DNA of 64,000 bases from Cladocopium goreaui (GCA_947184155.2 CAMXCT020001480.1:639466-703465); one strand, 5' to 3'; positions 12,531 to 25,269 are shown, counted from the stretch's first letter. Made by a program: numbers and translations. The notes: a model not told the origin generated them from the letters alone.

Positions 12531-12790
12531 TTACAGGTTTATCAGGTTTGCTCTTTGGAATTCTTTGAATCGTCCATCTCCGTGTCTTGGCCATCCTTGC
12601 CGTCCCTTGGCGTCCTTGATGGTGAAGTCGCACCAAGTCCAAGTCGGACAAAACCACCGGTTCGCTTCGGCAACGACGCCCCGCGTGGAAGAATCCAGCT
12701 TCAACATCGTGAAAATAGGAACCGGCATCACGGTCACCTCAGCACTGTCCACTGGATTCTTTTGCAAATGCTGCACTTGGACATGCCCTG
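12531..12790 (-). CDS. candidate exon(s), unrecognised
   Basis: The minus strand is open for about 80 codons and includes the reading TWTWCDFTIKDAKG. A second minus frame gives a CxxC peptide, MSKCSICKRIQWTVL, ending at a GT donor. Both look exon-like, but they overlap in different frames, so the true frame is unresolved. The locus lies downstream of the PAN-like gene on the same strand and may hold its 3' exons. No family is assigned. Confidence 0.3.
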
Positions 12791-13089
12791 AGAATCCCCG
12801 ACCTGTGAACCCGTGTAACTCTCAAAACTCCTATGCGCATCCCGTGCAAATAATATTCCATGATAATATATATATAATTATATATATATATTGATTTATT
12901 TATTTATTCATTTATTTGCTTATTTCATATATCTGCAAAATGTTCTGGCCCCAGGGCTGTTTTCCTTTCTCTTTGCAGCATTCTGCTTGCAAGATCTTGC
13001 AAGGTATTTCCTGCAATTTTACCTATGTTTTACGTGAAAAATGACTCGGGCATCTCATCCCCAGAGGTGCTCGCCAAGTCTAAATTTTG

Positions 13090-14468
13090 AAATCGAGTTG
13101 CTGATGTGCCCAAAAGGGAGCCTGGTGGCAAATCGCTTTGGTCTTCTTGTCGCACCCAGCACTGACGATCTGGCAAATCATCTCCAGTGTTGCCTGTTTG
13201 GTCATCTGAAACTTTCAAATGTCTTCTGTCTCAGAGGCTTCCACAAAGCCCTTCAAGGGAATAATCCCATGGCAAGCGAGGATGAGTCACGATACGTCCA
13301 GCACTTGCACAGAACATGAATGTACAGGATGCACATTTGGCTCCCCTCCGCTGTATTTCATTGTACTTCCCTTTCCTGCCCTCTCCTCCCCTGCCCCCGG
13401 CCTTCCCAAAACAGGCAGCATTCTTGTGCGTCCTCGTTTGGCGGTCGGTCGAAAGATCCACAGTCGGGTCGCGCCTCACATTCGGCCATGCAACCCAACA
13501 AGGTCCGGGGCTTTTCGAAGCAAAACCAGAGTTTGTCTCCGTACCTTGGAGCAGCGCACTGAGATATGCTAAGCATGCGTATCACAGCTCAGAGCTCCAG
13601 TGCTCCAGGGGTCCAGCTTTGCTGCAGGCTACTGCTAGCCTCGAATGATGGTAAACAATTATAGAACTGATATGAACTGATTAACTACTTCTATAGCTCA
13701 AAAACTGCATTTTGCGCTTTGCCAAGCGACTCAAACATAAACCACACCCCGCATATCTGGACATCCACAATGCATGTGTTTTTTACTGGGGTGAGGAACA
13801 GAGCACAAAGCATGAACATTGCATGCCTATCCTGAGCCATCGCATTTACCCCTTCGGAAGCCAAATAGTTTCCATATGTTACTTGCCTCCTCAGATGTTT
13901 CACATTGTTTCATGTTTCATCATGTCTCAACTGCATCCACCCTGCATATCCTTGCATCCCTTCATACCATTTCATACCAAAGTGGCTCGTTGTTGATTGC
14001 ACCTCTGGTTTTGCCCGCATTGGTGTCTAGTTTCACGTCCTTTTTCCAACTTGGCCCTTTGCGGCAGAAGCCCGGCGTCTCGTGGAATGCCAGCGGGGTG
14101 AAATCCAAGGTCGACTCAGCGGGTGGCTTCTCCGAAAAGGCTGACCCCTCCGCAGATTGAAATACGGTATGTCACTGAGTGAAGTATGATGAGATTGATG
14201 AACCATTGATGAACCATTGATGAACCAGTGATGAACCAGTGATGAACCATTGTCACTGATGTCACGAGATCTCACTGGTCTCACTGGTCTCACTGATGTC
14301 ACTGTTGGGGTGAAGTATGTAACTTTACTGTGCCATTTCTTTCCATTTCTGTCAAGGCTCTAAAAGGCCAAAGAATCTACGGCTGACTCTGGATGTCCGC
14401 GGGAAGGACGCTGGAACTGCACAGGGCTCAGCAGCTGCAGCCACCAGGAATGCCGCAAGAATCTTCAT
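13090..14468 (-). CDS. putative secreted Cys-rich protein with PAN/apple-like exon
   Basis: I infer a gene from three or four exon-like segments. A start at 14,468 gives MKILAAFLVAAAAEPCAVPA, which resembles a signal peptide. An exon at about 14,030-14,160 includes AFHETPGFCRKGPSWKKDV. The best exon, 13,402-13,558, lies between an ATCTCAG acceptor and an AAG|GC donor. It encodes WFCFEKPRTLLGCMAEC, PDCGSF and QECCLFWEG, a cysteine spacing like PAN/apple-type extracellular modules. A further segment near 13,110-13,215 reads MTKQATLEMICQIVSAGC and GCDKKTKAICHQ. PAN-like modules usually bind proteins or carbohydrates; here that role is only an analogy. The linkage of these exons into one gene and the 3' end are uncertain. 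Confidence 0.45.
14198..14300. repeat. tandem repeats TGATGAACCAT/G and CTCACTGGT
   Basis: About five 12-bp units of TTGATGAACCA type are followed by several TCACTGGTC units. They lie between exons of the PAN-like gene. Confidence 0.8.
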
Positions 14469-14809
14469 GGCTTCAGGACTGGCCCCGTGCGAATCAGCAC
14501 TTCGCAGTCGGATATCAAGCTGAGTCAGAACAGCTGCGGTTCAGATCTCCGACAAGTCATCAGGGTCTGGAATACTGCAAATACCTGACTGCCTGCCAAA
14601 GAAGGGGGGGCTATTTCCCCAACACGTGGTTTCACGGATGTCATGATATGTCTGCCTTGTAAGTTGATGCGTGCAACCAATGACCGGTGTCCAGAAAAAA
14701 GCATAATCGGAATTTGCAACCACCCGTGAGCTTCAAGCCAAAACGTGCCAAGACTCCAAGACACTTTGAAGGGGTTCCCACATGTTCCCATCCACTTTCG
14801 AACTCCCAC

Positions 14810-17800
14810 CTGTGGTCAGTAGCCTCACTTGTGGAGGGGAATTCGGATAGTTCCACGGGAAATAGATGTCGAAGATCTGGCTGCAGCTGGAAGGGGGTGG
14901 CAACACGATGTGAGGTTGGTCTGTCTCCAACTCATCAAGGCAGGTACCCAGAAATGGATCACATTCTATATGCTCATGACTAGTCACTAGTCGATATTAG
15001 TTGCCAACCCTACCTCACAACCTCATATCACTGAAATCAGGACAAGTTGATACAAGTTGCACATTTCCACCGACATGTTTCCAGTTATTCTTCGTGGCTC
15101 ATGATGGCTCATGATGGCTCATGATGGCTCATGATGGCTCATCGTGATGTCTCAAGGCCAAACAATCTTGGCACTTCTTGGCATTTCTTGGAACCCGTGC
15201 GAAGCATCCTCCGCTGTAGGGCGTCTCTGCCGGCCCAGTGATCAAAGCTCGCCAGAGTTGTTGATGTCTCTGTCCACTTCGCACCAACACCTGGGCAACT
15301 CCGGCGAATCCGCCACTGAGTCACTGCAATCCTTGAGAAACCAGCAGAAGCCAACACCAAAACAATCCAAATTCCAACTCAGATCCCATTCGTGACCAAA
15401 ATTCCAACAGGGAATCGTGGTGACAAGTGCGACTGTTGAGGTCACCCACCGCGGACGAATCAGAGAGAGGCAGCATGGAGGATAGACCTGCAAACTCCTG
15501 GAAGTTGGGACAGCACATGACGGAAGGGGGTGCAAATGGGTGCAGGGAAGAAGAGGTTCTTGACTGGTTCTTTACTCAATGGTCACACCACGATCACAAC
15601 TAACAATGCAACAACTAACAATTTCTAAATCGCTTTACCTACCGAAAATTCTGAAGCAGTCCTTGGCAAGACGCAAGGTCCGGGCCTAGTCAGCAATGAA
15701 CAACGCAACCATTTGATACAAAGTGTTCCACAAGTGATGCATGTTTCAAAGGTAACAGGCCCAGTGCGACACAGAGCATTGTGACAATGGAAAAGGATGA
15801 ACAAGGGGGCTTCGGCTTGTGGCTTGTCTTTCTGAACAACTCAAGTATGAGTCAGTGTCTAAATATATCTAAATCACATAAGCCACTGTCTAAAGTATTC
15901 AGTATTCCAAAATGCTTGTAGGAAAGAGATAGTGCAACGGTTTGGTGCAGCAAGCCTGTGGTGCTGAAGTTTCTTGTCGAACCATGTCTGCAAAGCAATG
16001 GTCCCCTGACATCAGCCGTGACAATGAAGTTCTTCATCTAACTGAATGACTGAAGTTTAGTCAAATGATTTCGCAAATGATAGCATTACATAATCGCCAT
16101 CGATCATTATATAATCATTAAGTATAGTGAGAGCTGTTGATAGAATGTTGATAGATATATAGAAGTCCCCAAAATCAGGGAAGCGGCAAGGTGCATCTCT
16201 GCCACAATGGAAATGCTGTACAGCCAGCACAGGGGACCTTCGAGCTCGCCAAAATCCAGCTGCAGAAATTCGAGCCGTTTGCAGTACTCACTGGCACTTC
16301 CTGCAGGTCTCAGAGCCATATCAGCAGCTCATGCTGGGAGAAACGCGAATTTGGAATTGACACAAGGCCAAACAGCGAAAGAATCTCAAGAACCAACTGC
16401 TGCTTGTCTTCATTGAACGGCTAAAGATTGAAACAAGGTGAAAACAAATCAAAGCTCCACAATACATTTGCCTTGAAATACCTCATCCTTTTGCATCCTT
16501 TTGCCATCTTTTGCCACTGGCGATCACTTTACGATCGCATGCCGCTAGGCCGCTAGGCCGCTAGGTTTAGAAGACTCCGCCGATTTCTGGCCCAAAGGAT
16601 CCCAAAGGTGTCAACAAGCCGATCTCGCATCCCTAGAAGCCTTAGCCTGTCAACATCCCAACATGCCCTGCGGGAAGCCTCTTGGGTGACTGTCCGAGGT
16701 CAAAGTACCACAGCACCTCACGTCCGAAGCACCCCGAAGCAATCCGAAGCAAACATTCACACATCAATCATCAATCCAATTCTGAAAGCCTTCGGGAAAT
16801 CCGGAGTAGGCACTCAGTCTTCTCATGTCTTTTCACATCCGCTTTTCATTTGTCAGTTTTCTACCTGACCAAGAAAGCAGCATCAAAAGCTCTTCTGCAC
16901 TATCAGATCTATCAGTTCCTCTGCCCGGGCTCGCCTGTCTAAAGCTCCTGCGACTGATACAACCTGCTGTGCAAAGCCCATGTCCTGCTCAATGCAGTTT
17001 TTTACATGTAAAGTAATTTGTAAAGACCAAAAGAGCGTGAAATGCGAATATCAACGCGAATGGACTGTATTTTCTGGACACAAACACACTTCTGCTTACT
17101 GCCAGAACTTGGGGTTGGATCCAGCGACCAATCCCAAACTGGAAAGGGGGGTAGGTCACATTCGCCAATTTGCACGGGGCTGTATGGATGGATTGGTCTG
17201 CACTGTCTGCACTACTAAGCGGAGGCGGTAAGCAAATGATCCTTTCTTATCTTTCCTGACCTGGGACATTGATAGCTTGAAGAAGGTCTTGATGAAAACA
17301 TCACCACTGCGTAATTACAAAGAAATGGAAACTGAAAACAAGAACCACAGGAGCTACAACTCTATATCTATGCATCCATCCTTCCATCCATCCTTCCATC
17401 GATCCACCGATCGATGTACACACAAAATAATCATATGCCGCATATACCATATCTGCCCTATGATGCTTCTTCCCTCCATGGTCATCTTAGCACCATCATT
17501 CACGATCATTCCCGAGTCCTCCGTGCACTGCTCCAACTGCTTTCCCGAGAGCGACTGAAGGAAGGTCTTTGCAGAGTCCTCCAGGATTGAAAGGCTGCTG
17601 CAAAATGGGGAAATGATTATTTTAACATTTGTGTCAGCATGCATCCATACATGTGCATACGTAGAACCAAAAACCTTTTTTTGACTACACACACACACAA
17701 TAAACATGTCACCGCTGTGTTCAAGCTAAAGCTACCAAGAGCCCACTCGGGAACCTTGCAGCTTGCCAATCGCAAATTCAATGGTGAAAAACTTTGTGGA

Positions 17801-20100
17801 GGCCTTGGCCACCAAAACTGCGAATGCTGATCGGGTTCCATGATATTCTCTGGGGCTGGGCTGTTCTTGACTTATGGATTTTGTGTGCCGTTACTGTGTA
17901 ATTATCTTGAGCAGCTTGGATTTGCAGCTACACGAGGAAGCTACAGTCTAACCTGATGAGTCCCATTCACAGCACATTCACGGCACCATTGCACCATGCA
18001 AATGAGCCGTATGGATTGTAGGGTGCTAACAGTGCTGATATGTACTGATGCCTGATGCTCGCTGCTTGGAGGGTTTCCCAGGGCCCGTGCAGAAGAGGCA
18101 ACATCACCTCCACAAGTCTCAGCACCTCTTTGAAGAATTGAGGCCTCTCTCCCATATCGGTATACGACGTTGCCAATTCTCCTCACAATCAAAAAGCATG
18201 CCGCATGCCACGGATCGGATTCTCACTGCTGCGGGTCAGTAGGATAGCTTTCAGCCACATCTGAATGTTCTGAATGTAATTTGAGGATATCTAAGGAACA
18301 TAAAATCATTAAAATTAGATGATTGTATGATAATTACATGAGATTTAAATTTATGTATGTAAACTTGAGGGCAAGGAGCAAGGGACGAAACCTAGCTTGG
18401 CAGTGTGATGGCCATGAAACGCAGAAGGTAGCGCAGCGGCGGTCCCTTTTGGGCGATGCGGAGGGTCATGCCCTGGCAAAGGATTATTGTTTGTCAACAA
18501 CGGGCGGCGGCCCGAGTGCGTTGAGTGTGAGGTGTAAAGTGTGAAGCGTAAAGTTTAGTGTAAAGTATGGAGTGTAAAGTTTAGCGTGTAAAGTGTGGAG
18601 TGTAAAGTGCGTTAACAGTTACGTTAAGTGTAACATGTCGAATGTGGAGTGTAACGTGTAAGAGCGAATGAAGACATTCAGCATAGACAAGATCATGACA
18701 ACTGAGTCGAGAAAATTCAAAGGTCCACCTGCGGCACCGGAGTGGACCTTTGGAAGCGCGGGAAGACGTCACGCAGTGCGAGGCGACAGTTTACGACGAC
18801 AGGTAGATGTGCGCACGCAACATGAAAATGGAGCAAGGCCAAGGTTCCATACAGCGTCAAGTGAGAAAAGGGCAAAGTTGTGAGGGTCTAAAGTCAAGTG
18901 TACGGTGGAAAGAGTGAAAGCGTAAACCTTAAAGTGTGAGTGTCACGTGTAAAAGTAGAGTGTGGAGTGCCAAGTGTAGAGCGTGAAGTGTAGAGTGTGG
19001 AGCGTGGGGTGTAAAGTGTGGAGTGTAAAATTTGGAGTGCAAACTGTGGCGTGTAAAGTACGTACGTTAAGAGTTTAGTGTAAACTGTCGAATGTGGGTG
19101 TAAAGTGTGGCGTGTAAGTTTAGAGTGTAAAGTGCGGAGTGTAAAATGCGGAGTGTAGAGTGCACAGTGCAGGGGAAAATTCAAAGGTCCCCCTTCGACA
19201 CCTTTGGAAGCGTGGGAAGAAGTAACGCAGCGAGCGGCGAAAGTTCAGGACGACAGGTAGATGTGCGCACTCAATATGACAATGGAGCTAGGCCAAGGTT
19301 CCATACAGTGTCAAGTGTGAAAAGGGCAAAGTTGTGGGGGTCTAACGTGAAGTGTAAAGTGAAAATGTAAAGTGCGAAAGCGTACAGATTAAAGTAAGTG
19401 TAGTGTGAGTGCCACGTGTAAACGTAGAGTGTGGAGTGCCAAGCGTACAGTGTGGGTGTAAAGCGAGGACTGCGGAGTGCGAGGTGTAAAGTGTGAAGCG
19501 TAAAGTTTAGAGTGTAAAGTATGGAGTGCAAAGTTTAGCGTGTAAAGTGTGGAGTGTAAAGTGAGTTAACAGTTAAGTGTAACATGTCGAATGTGGAGTG
19601 TAATGTGTAAGGTGTGGAGTGTAACGTTTAGCGTGTGAAATGTGGAATGTAAAGTGCGTTAACAGGTAAGTGTAACATGTCGAGTGTGGAGTGTAACGTG
19701 TAAGATGCGGAGTGTAAAGTTTAGCGTGTAAAGTGTGGACTCCAGAGTGAGAAGTGTAGAGGGCGGATACTACTGTAGTGATCGTGCCGGTGCTGTTACT
19801 GACCGTGTCCCGGGAGGGGTTGAGCCCACGACCAAACTGCTTGTGAAAGGGGGGGAGGGGGGTTAATTAACTGAGAAGTTTTTCGCGATTGGAGATTCCC
19901 CCCAATACCTTGCTAAAGCAAGAGGGACTTCAGCTAGCAGAAGCTAGCTTTCGTGATAATCAAAATCGACTGATATCGATATCCAAGCCAATGCATCGAT
20001 TCCTTCACCATCTTCCCGACTCCGGGAAGGCGGTCCTTCAAGGAAAGGAAGCAGACAGGACTTGGAGATGAGCTCGCCAAGATCTTGACCTCCAGTCCGG
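14810..20100 (-). CDS. BIRC6/UBE2O-type large E2 ubiquitin-conjugating protein, C-terminal part
   Basis: Two exons encode the start of a UBC fold. The first, 15,201-15,290, reads RALITGPAETPYSGGCF. The second, 14,810-14,876, reads IFDIYFPWNYPNSPPQVRLL and then TT at a GT donor. They are joined by a GC-AG intron whose splice restores the frame. In the BIRC6/UBE2O family this pattern precedes an active-site CLSLLGTW-like block. Upstream minus-strand exons read as helices: 15,890-16,005 (ALQTWFDKKLQHHRLAAPN), 16,315-16,420 (EDKQQLVLEILSLFGLVSIP), 16,880-16,995 (VVSVAGALDRRARAEELIDL), 17,450-17,597 (LEDSAKTFLQSLSGKQLEQC), 17,755-17,835, 18,020-18,180 (FFKEVLRLVEVMLPLLHGPW) and near 20,070 (LGELISKSCLLPFLEG, close to a BIRC6 motif from memory). 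The family transfers ubiquitin, and BIRC6 itself restrains apoptosis. The catalytic Cys exon was not found before the next gene at 14,468, so the copy may be truncated. Confidence 0.65.
15092..15143. repeat. 10-bp tandem repeat TGGCTCATGA
   Basis: About five head-to-tail copies lie in the intron between the two UBC exons. Confidence 0.85.
18530..19760. repeat. degenerate minisatellite built on GTGTAAAGT / GTGGAGT
   Basis: About 1.2 kb of imperfect GTGTAAAGTGTGGAGT units form longer internal duplications. For example, the blocks near 18,715-18,890 and 19,180-19,340 both contain AAAATTCAAAGGTCC and GACAGGTAGATGTGCGCAC. It sits between exons of the E2-type gene. No coding potential is evident. 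Confidence 0.85.
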
Positions 20101-20639
20101 GTCCAAGTGACAGAATTCACCATCATTCACCTAGTCACTTAGTCGGTAAAGGCCATGGTTTTATGCCATTCGGGCACTTCAAGGCACACAGAAATGCAGA
20201 GTTTGAGGCAAACGGGCAACTTTCTGGTTGTGGACACATGTCTGGACTCGAATGGGGCATGTGCTCACAAACATGTATAATATCAATTAATATCATATGC
20301 ACATATATGATGCACAAGCACCTTCCCTGACAAAAGCATGTACCGGTATACTTCTGCTGTCCCATGAAAGGTCCAGAAGGCTGACAAGGCTCGGAGACCT
20401 ATATGTTCGGACTTCATAAACCCAAAATTAGACTTTAGCCTCATTGGGGCGGCCAAAACCTATGAAATTCCAAAGGGAAATCATCAGATTGGGCTCTGGA
20501 AGCTACAGCTACAATTCAATAGTGAAATCATCGAATTCAAGAGGACACCATCCAAACATAAAGGCTGTGTTGGGGATTGACACGCCCAGAGATACTAGCG
20601 TTCATAGGATAAGTTATATAGTAGGATACTAATCCTGGC

Positions 20640-20945
20640 TTGACATTGTTCGATGCATTGGGCACTTGCAGCTGCTGGCACTGCCTTCGCGTCCAAGAAA
20701 TTCGCCTCAGGATGTGTAGCAGCACTGCACTGCAAAGGCATAGCAGCGGAATATTCTTCCTATCGTGCCCGTCAATCCTCAATGAATTCAACCGTCAAGC
20801 AGCTCCACAAATTTCCAGAAACATTCACGAATCATGAGAACGTTGAACAATCAAATGCAGCCTACAACTGCAGCGCAGAGATGACACATGATTCTATGAT
20901 ATACGCGGAGGTCAAGTTGCAAATCGCCACCACAAGTTCCTGAAG
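20640..20945 (-). CDS. candidate exons, unrecognised
   Basis: On the minus strand a CTTCAG accept site at ~20,943 opens ELVVAICNLTSAYIIESCVI, and a second open stretch near 20,640-20,760 begins EEYSAAMPLQCSAATHPEAN. Both have protein-like composition and an AG|G start. They lie between the E2-type exons and further minus-strand exons, so they may belong to that gene. An overlapping 96-codon plus-strand frame is probably antisense. Confidence 0.35.
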
Positions 20946-21007
20946 CTCCAAGTCCTAACGATGTGAGTCTGCGTAGATGCATACAATGCAAACGATATGC
21001 AAACGAT

Positions 21008-21118
21008 GCAATGGCTGACCATGGCTGACCATGGCTGACCATGGCTGACCATGGCTGACCATGGCTGACCATGGCTGACCGCTGACCATGGCTGACCATG
21101 GCTGACCATGGCTGACCA
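21008..21118. repeat. 10-bp tandem repeat ATGGCTGACC
   Basis: About eleven copies, one missing its ATG, form a nearly perfect array. Confidence 0.9.
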
Positions 21119-22117
21119 GGTTCCAGTCACTCCAGTCACTCTGATTCGAGTACGGCTGCCGATTGAAGCCTGATGCCTTGACCGAATTTCACCACTCCTG
21201 CGCTTGTTGCGCTGCATGCATTGCGGCAGGGTCCCAGCTTCGTCCTGGAGGGAATCACTGAGCCACTGGTTTGAATTTTGGCTCGGAAAACAGATCGTGC
21301 ATAAAATATCATGAAGATAAACTATGAAATATCATGGAATATATTGAGATATCATTGCACCGCATGAAACTGTAGCATCCACGGACCCCAATGCAACACG
21401 AAGCAGCCCCCATCGCTCGAATTCGCCTGTAATCACGTCAGAGCCATAGCCTACACCTTTTGCCCAACCACCAGCTCGTTCTGGTTCTGTCATGCAACAG
21501 CGGTCTGCTGCTTTGAGTCAACGTTCTGCAACGTAGACGCTTCAAACACCAAACAAATCCAAACGAACCTTGATGAATTAAGGCCGCTTTTGCCACAGCC
21601 ATCCAATTGCAAAAAAAAAACAGGCGTAGCCTTGTGATGCCTCCGCTTGGCTCCTCTTTCCTGCACGATTTTTGATTTTTTTTGAATGAACAACCCGGGA
21701 TCAAAGCCGCGAACTTGACAAACAACGATGAATTCTGGGTCACCTTTTCCAACAATCTGCGCCCGCCACACCCGCCTTGCAGCATTCCAAAGGAGCTAAC
21801 TTGGAGCTCTGCACTCCTGAGTCATTAGACAATTAGCGCCAGGAAAAGCAAAGGTTGCATGACCCAATGAAACAGGGTGGCAGAGAAGTGCCTCACCAAA
21901 GAAAGTAGGAGAAGTCTCCATAACTTCATAAAGTGGTAACATCCCTGCCCTTCCATCCAGCATGGGAGATGCAGGATGCACATAAAACCCCGCCAAGCAG
22001 CTGCGCCCAAGGATCATCCTATCAGGCTGGGACTTTTGGGTGATAGTTTAGACCGGTGCAATCCGGTGCAGGATGGGGGAGCCTAGCAGTTCCATGCAAA
22101 CTTCAACGTTGATTAAA

Positions 22118-22990
22118 TTATGTTGCTAGAGCCTGGGTTGCTTGCATGCGGCTTTGGAAAACAAAAGCAGGGAGGGAAAAGTTGAAGGGCAGTGACTGTT
22201 CCAGTGGAATGGGAAGAATAACAAACACCCAAAGGAAAACAGCAAATGACTTTGACTCCAACTGAGCCCCTGCTACCTGAGATTCCAAACTTCCAGTGGC
22301 TGCGACCATCTCATACATCCAAATATTTGAACCCTCCAAAGCTCCAACATATTCCAACATGCTCCGACTATCCTCCCCAGCGTCCCAACTCCCCACAGCA
22401 TCCCGAGAGCTGCAGTCCTCATAGGCGTTGCCAGCAACATCCAACTGCAGCTGTGGTGGCTTCACCCCACACAGACGCTGCAGCTGCGCCAATCGCTGCT
22501 CCAAGGGGCTGAAAGCACCCTGCACCACAACTTGTCACAACTTTTTCGGATACCGAAGATGGTGGAAAAACGATGTGAAAACGTGTGAAAACATATGAAC
22601 ACCAGACTGGGCCACAGCGGAGTGAGGAAGGAGATATCCTGATGCTAAAGTGACTTTATCTCTCTCTCTCTCTCTCTCTCCAGCGCCATCAGCAAGGTTT
22701 TTGTAAATGGGTGATTTCTTGCGTATCCTCTTGCAAGGCAAGCCCCTTCACACGGCGGCCTCCGGATATGCATTGATCGCATTTCTTTGGCTTGTCAAGT
22801 CCACTCCTGAGTTGCCGACACAGCAGGACCTTTGTTTTATCGTCTTTGGGCATTCAAGGGATGCAACACAGCACGTCTTGACATCCCAGCGTCGGGCGAT
22901 CTGATTCAAAAAGTTCTGGACGGCCATTAGCAAATCTTTGGATGACCTCAGAAGGCTGCTTTGCCCCATTTTTTGTGATAGCTGGGTGTA
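22118..22990 (-). CDS. candidate exons, helical, unrecognised
   Basis: Two minus-strand stretches look coding. The first, at about 22,330-22,510, follows a GTGCAG acceptor and reads FSPLEQRLAQLQRLCGVKPP. The second, at about 22,780-22,990, includes LLRSSKDLLMAVQNFLNQIA. Both resemble the helical exons downstream on the same strand and may be part of the same large gene. A (CT)n tract at ~22,657-22,680 separates them. I cannot assign a family. Confidence 0.35.
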
Positions 22991-23085
22991 GCACAAGTTT
23001 CAGCAACATATTACAACATAATATGTTGATGGTTGATTCTGAATTTACGAGGCTGCAGTGTTGAAGCCTTGAAATGTAGTCAGCA

Positions 23086-23469
23086 TTACTCAGTTCTAGA
23101 TTCTAGATCGGCTTCCAAACGTGGCACTCTCTCCAGTGACTTCAACGCTTGGCACAAGAGTTCTGAATTTTGGGGCCGCAAGCTGAAAAGGGCTCCATCC
23201 TTTGAGCTGCAGCCGTGGGTGGCAGGCAAGGGCTGCTTGGACATCATATCCTCAGCAAGGCTTGCCAACATGTCGCACTGTTGGCCCATTGTGGGCCACA
23301 TTTCTGCATAAATAAATATGTGTATATATATATGAGTCACAAAAGTCCTTGTGTGTCGCAGTTGCCAAGCATCTTCCGTAAAGTCGTGGTCTTAGAACCG
23401 CAATGGTCGGCGGGTAGAACGGATGCAAGTCCTCCTTGAAAGCCACACGGAGCTCCACATAATTGTAGC
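23086..23469 (-). CDS. candidate exons including a second UBC-like strand segment
   Basis: An exon starting at 23,469 after a TTGCCAG acceptor reads YNYVELRVAFKEDLHPFYPP and then TIAVLRPRLYG. The order of a hydrophobic beta strand, a Pro-rich YPP turn and a second strand ending in RPR is that of E2/UBC-like folds, nearest to UBE2Q-like forms. A second minus-strand stretch at 23,086-23,290 reads MGQQCDMLASLAEDMMSKQ. If this is the same gene as the 14.8 kb E2, the protein would carry two UBC-like regions. No catalytic cysteine block is visible. Assignment is from motif shape only. Confidence 0.4.
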
Positions 23470-23689
23470 CTGGCAAGGGAAATTCCATATGAGGGGCCGT
23501 GGAGGCTAGTATGACCATATGAATCACATGATACAAGCAATTAAAATGTTGAGATGTAGGAGTAGATTAGAGGTTATTGCATTCGCAATTCCTTTCGCAA
23601 TTTTGGGAATTCTTTGATGTGCTCGGACCCTTCATATGACACCGCCCGCCATCTTGTACCCCATGGGCTCATCCACTTGCAACATGTCA

Positions 23690-23722
23690 CTACGTCACTA
23701 CGTCACTACGTCACTACGTGCA
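23690..23722. repeat. 8-bp tandem repeat CACTACGT
   Basis: Four head-to-tail copies. Confidence 0.85.
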
Positions 23723-24341
23723 TCACAGCCTTGAGTTTTCTGCAGCTCCATCAAATCTGCAGCCATCTCCCCTCTGAAGCCTCGCAGCCGCACTGCCTTG
23801 GCTAAACCCGGAGGTGCGCGCCGCTAGAGGCGCTGGCTGTGCTGTGTCGGTCAGGGTACCCAGTAGTAGACGTTGAAATCCACGGCATCGGCTTGGATCC
23901 CTTGAGTCCTTGGAATTTCACGGGGCCAAATCTCTTCGAATTTTGAAAGGTCCCTATGCGGCCTATGCGCAACCGTCTGTCATTCCATTTTCCTCATGAT
24001 CCCCGATACATTGGATAGTATTTACATGTATTTACAGCTCCTAAAATCATCAACCACCAGCAGGGTGGAGCAAAAGGACTTACCTTGTGGTATGAACGCA
24101 AGTACCTTGCAAATCCTTGCGAACCACACAGTGACATGAACATGTGGTACTTTATATTAGCCTGAATGCATACCCCAAAAACTGATGGTACATGATACTG
24201 ATACTACCTGATATGAATATCATATCCCTGAGTATCTCTGAGTATCTCTGATATGAATTGTGTGCCTTAACAACCTTTGTGCTCACAGCTGTGGACCTAC
24301 GACTTCTTGACCTTAACAGCATTCCTTCCTTTTTGAGGCAG

Positions 24342-24640
24342 TCAAGCCATGTCAAGCCGCATCTCAGTCTGTAAGGTGTACAATTCGTTGGACAAAATGT
24401 TGAAGGCCTGCCACTTGGCAATCAGAGTGTCCAGTGTCACCGACTCGGCACCGATTAACCACCCTTTCCCAACTTTCAATGTCACCCCGCAGCTATCCGT
24501 GACGCAGAACAAATCATAAATTGGCAACTGGGGCATCTAAAAGGCCTCATTGGAGTTGAAGATTTGCTCCTTGGCAGCCTTTTGCTCTTCGTTTGTGAGG
24601 TCCTCTCGATCTCCTCAACACAAAAATCGAGATCCAGGGG
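24342..24640 (-). CDS. candidate exons, unrecognised
   Basis: On the minus strand DLTNEEQKAAKEQIFNSNEA runs into an in-frame TAG. It is followed immediately, in the same frame, by MPQLPIYDLFCVTDSCG and LIAKWQAFNILSNELYTLQT. Both halves look coding. The TAG may be part of a splice acceptor (TTTTAG|ATG), a real stop, or a mutation. Confidence 0.4.
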
Positions 24641-25269
24641 GTCAGTGCCTCTTTTTGATTTACAATAGTTCACCGTTCTTTCACGTTGGTTTGAACCCTC
24701 TCATGCGGGTGCCTCTCCGGCGCTTCTCTCGAACGAGCCGTTGATCTTCAACCTCCTGACGATTTCTGCTTTGCATCCGTTTGCTGCACTTGGAAGGAAA
24801 CAAATCACCGTCACTTCGCGTTTTGATGTCAAATCAACCATTCACTTTTGTGAAAGGAACCGAGGGAGAGCATAGGTGGCTACTCAACCGTTTGGACATG
24901 GGCATGTGTGGCGTTCGCTGCTAGATGCCACGCGTTTGTTGCCAGATGCCAAATCTTGTAGAAAACAATTCTTGAAGTCTTTGCCAGGAGGTACTGTCCA
25001 GCTAGCAGTCCGTATGCACATCGACGTACATATGTGCTCGCTAAGCTGCTAAAGCCATAAAGATATTACTTATTCTAACATGTTCTAACCCAACTTGCAG
25101 TCAGTCCTGCCATTTCATTTTCTTCCACCCAGGGCGATTGCAGCGGTCAAACGAGGAATCATCAACCATCAACGCCTGGGCACCTGATGCCGAAGCACTT
25201 CGGTAGTCTATTCAGAATCAAGTCACATGTTGCGGCATTTCTTGCTTGGCTACTAATGATTACTAATGT

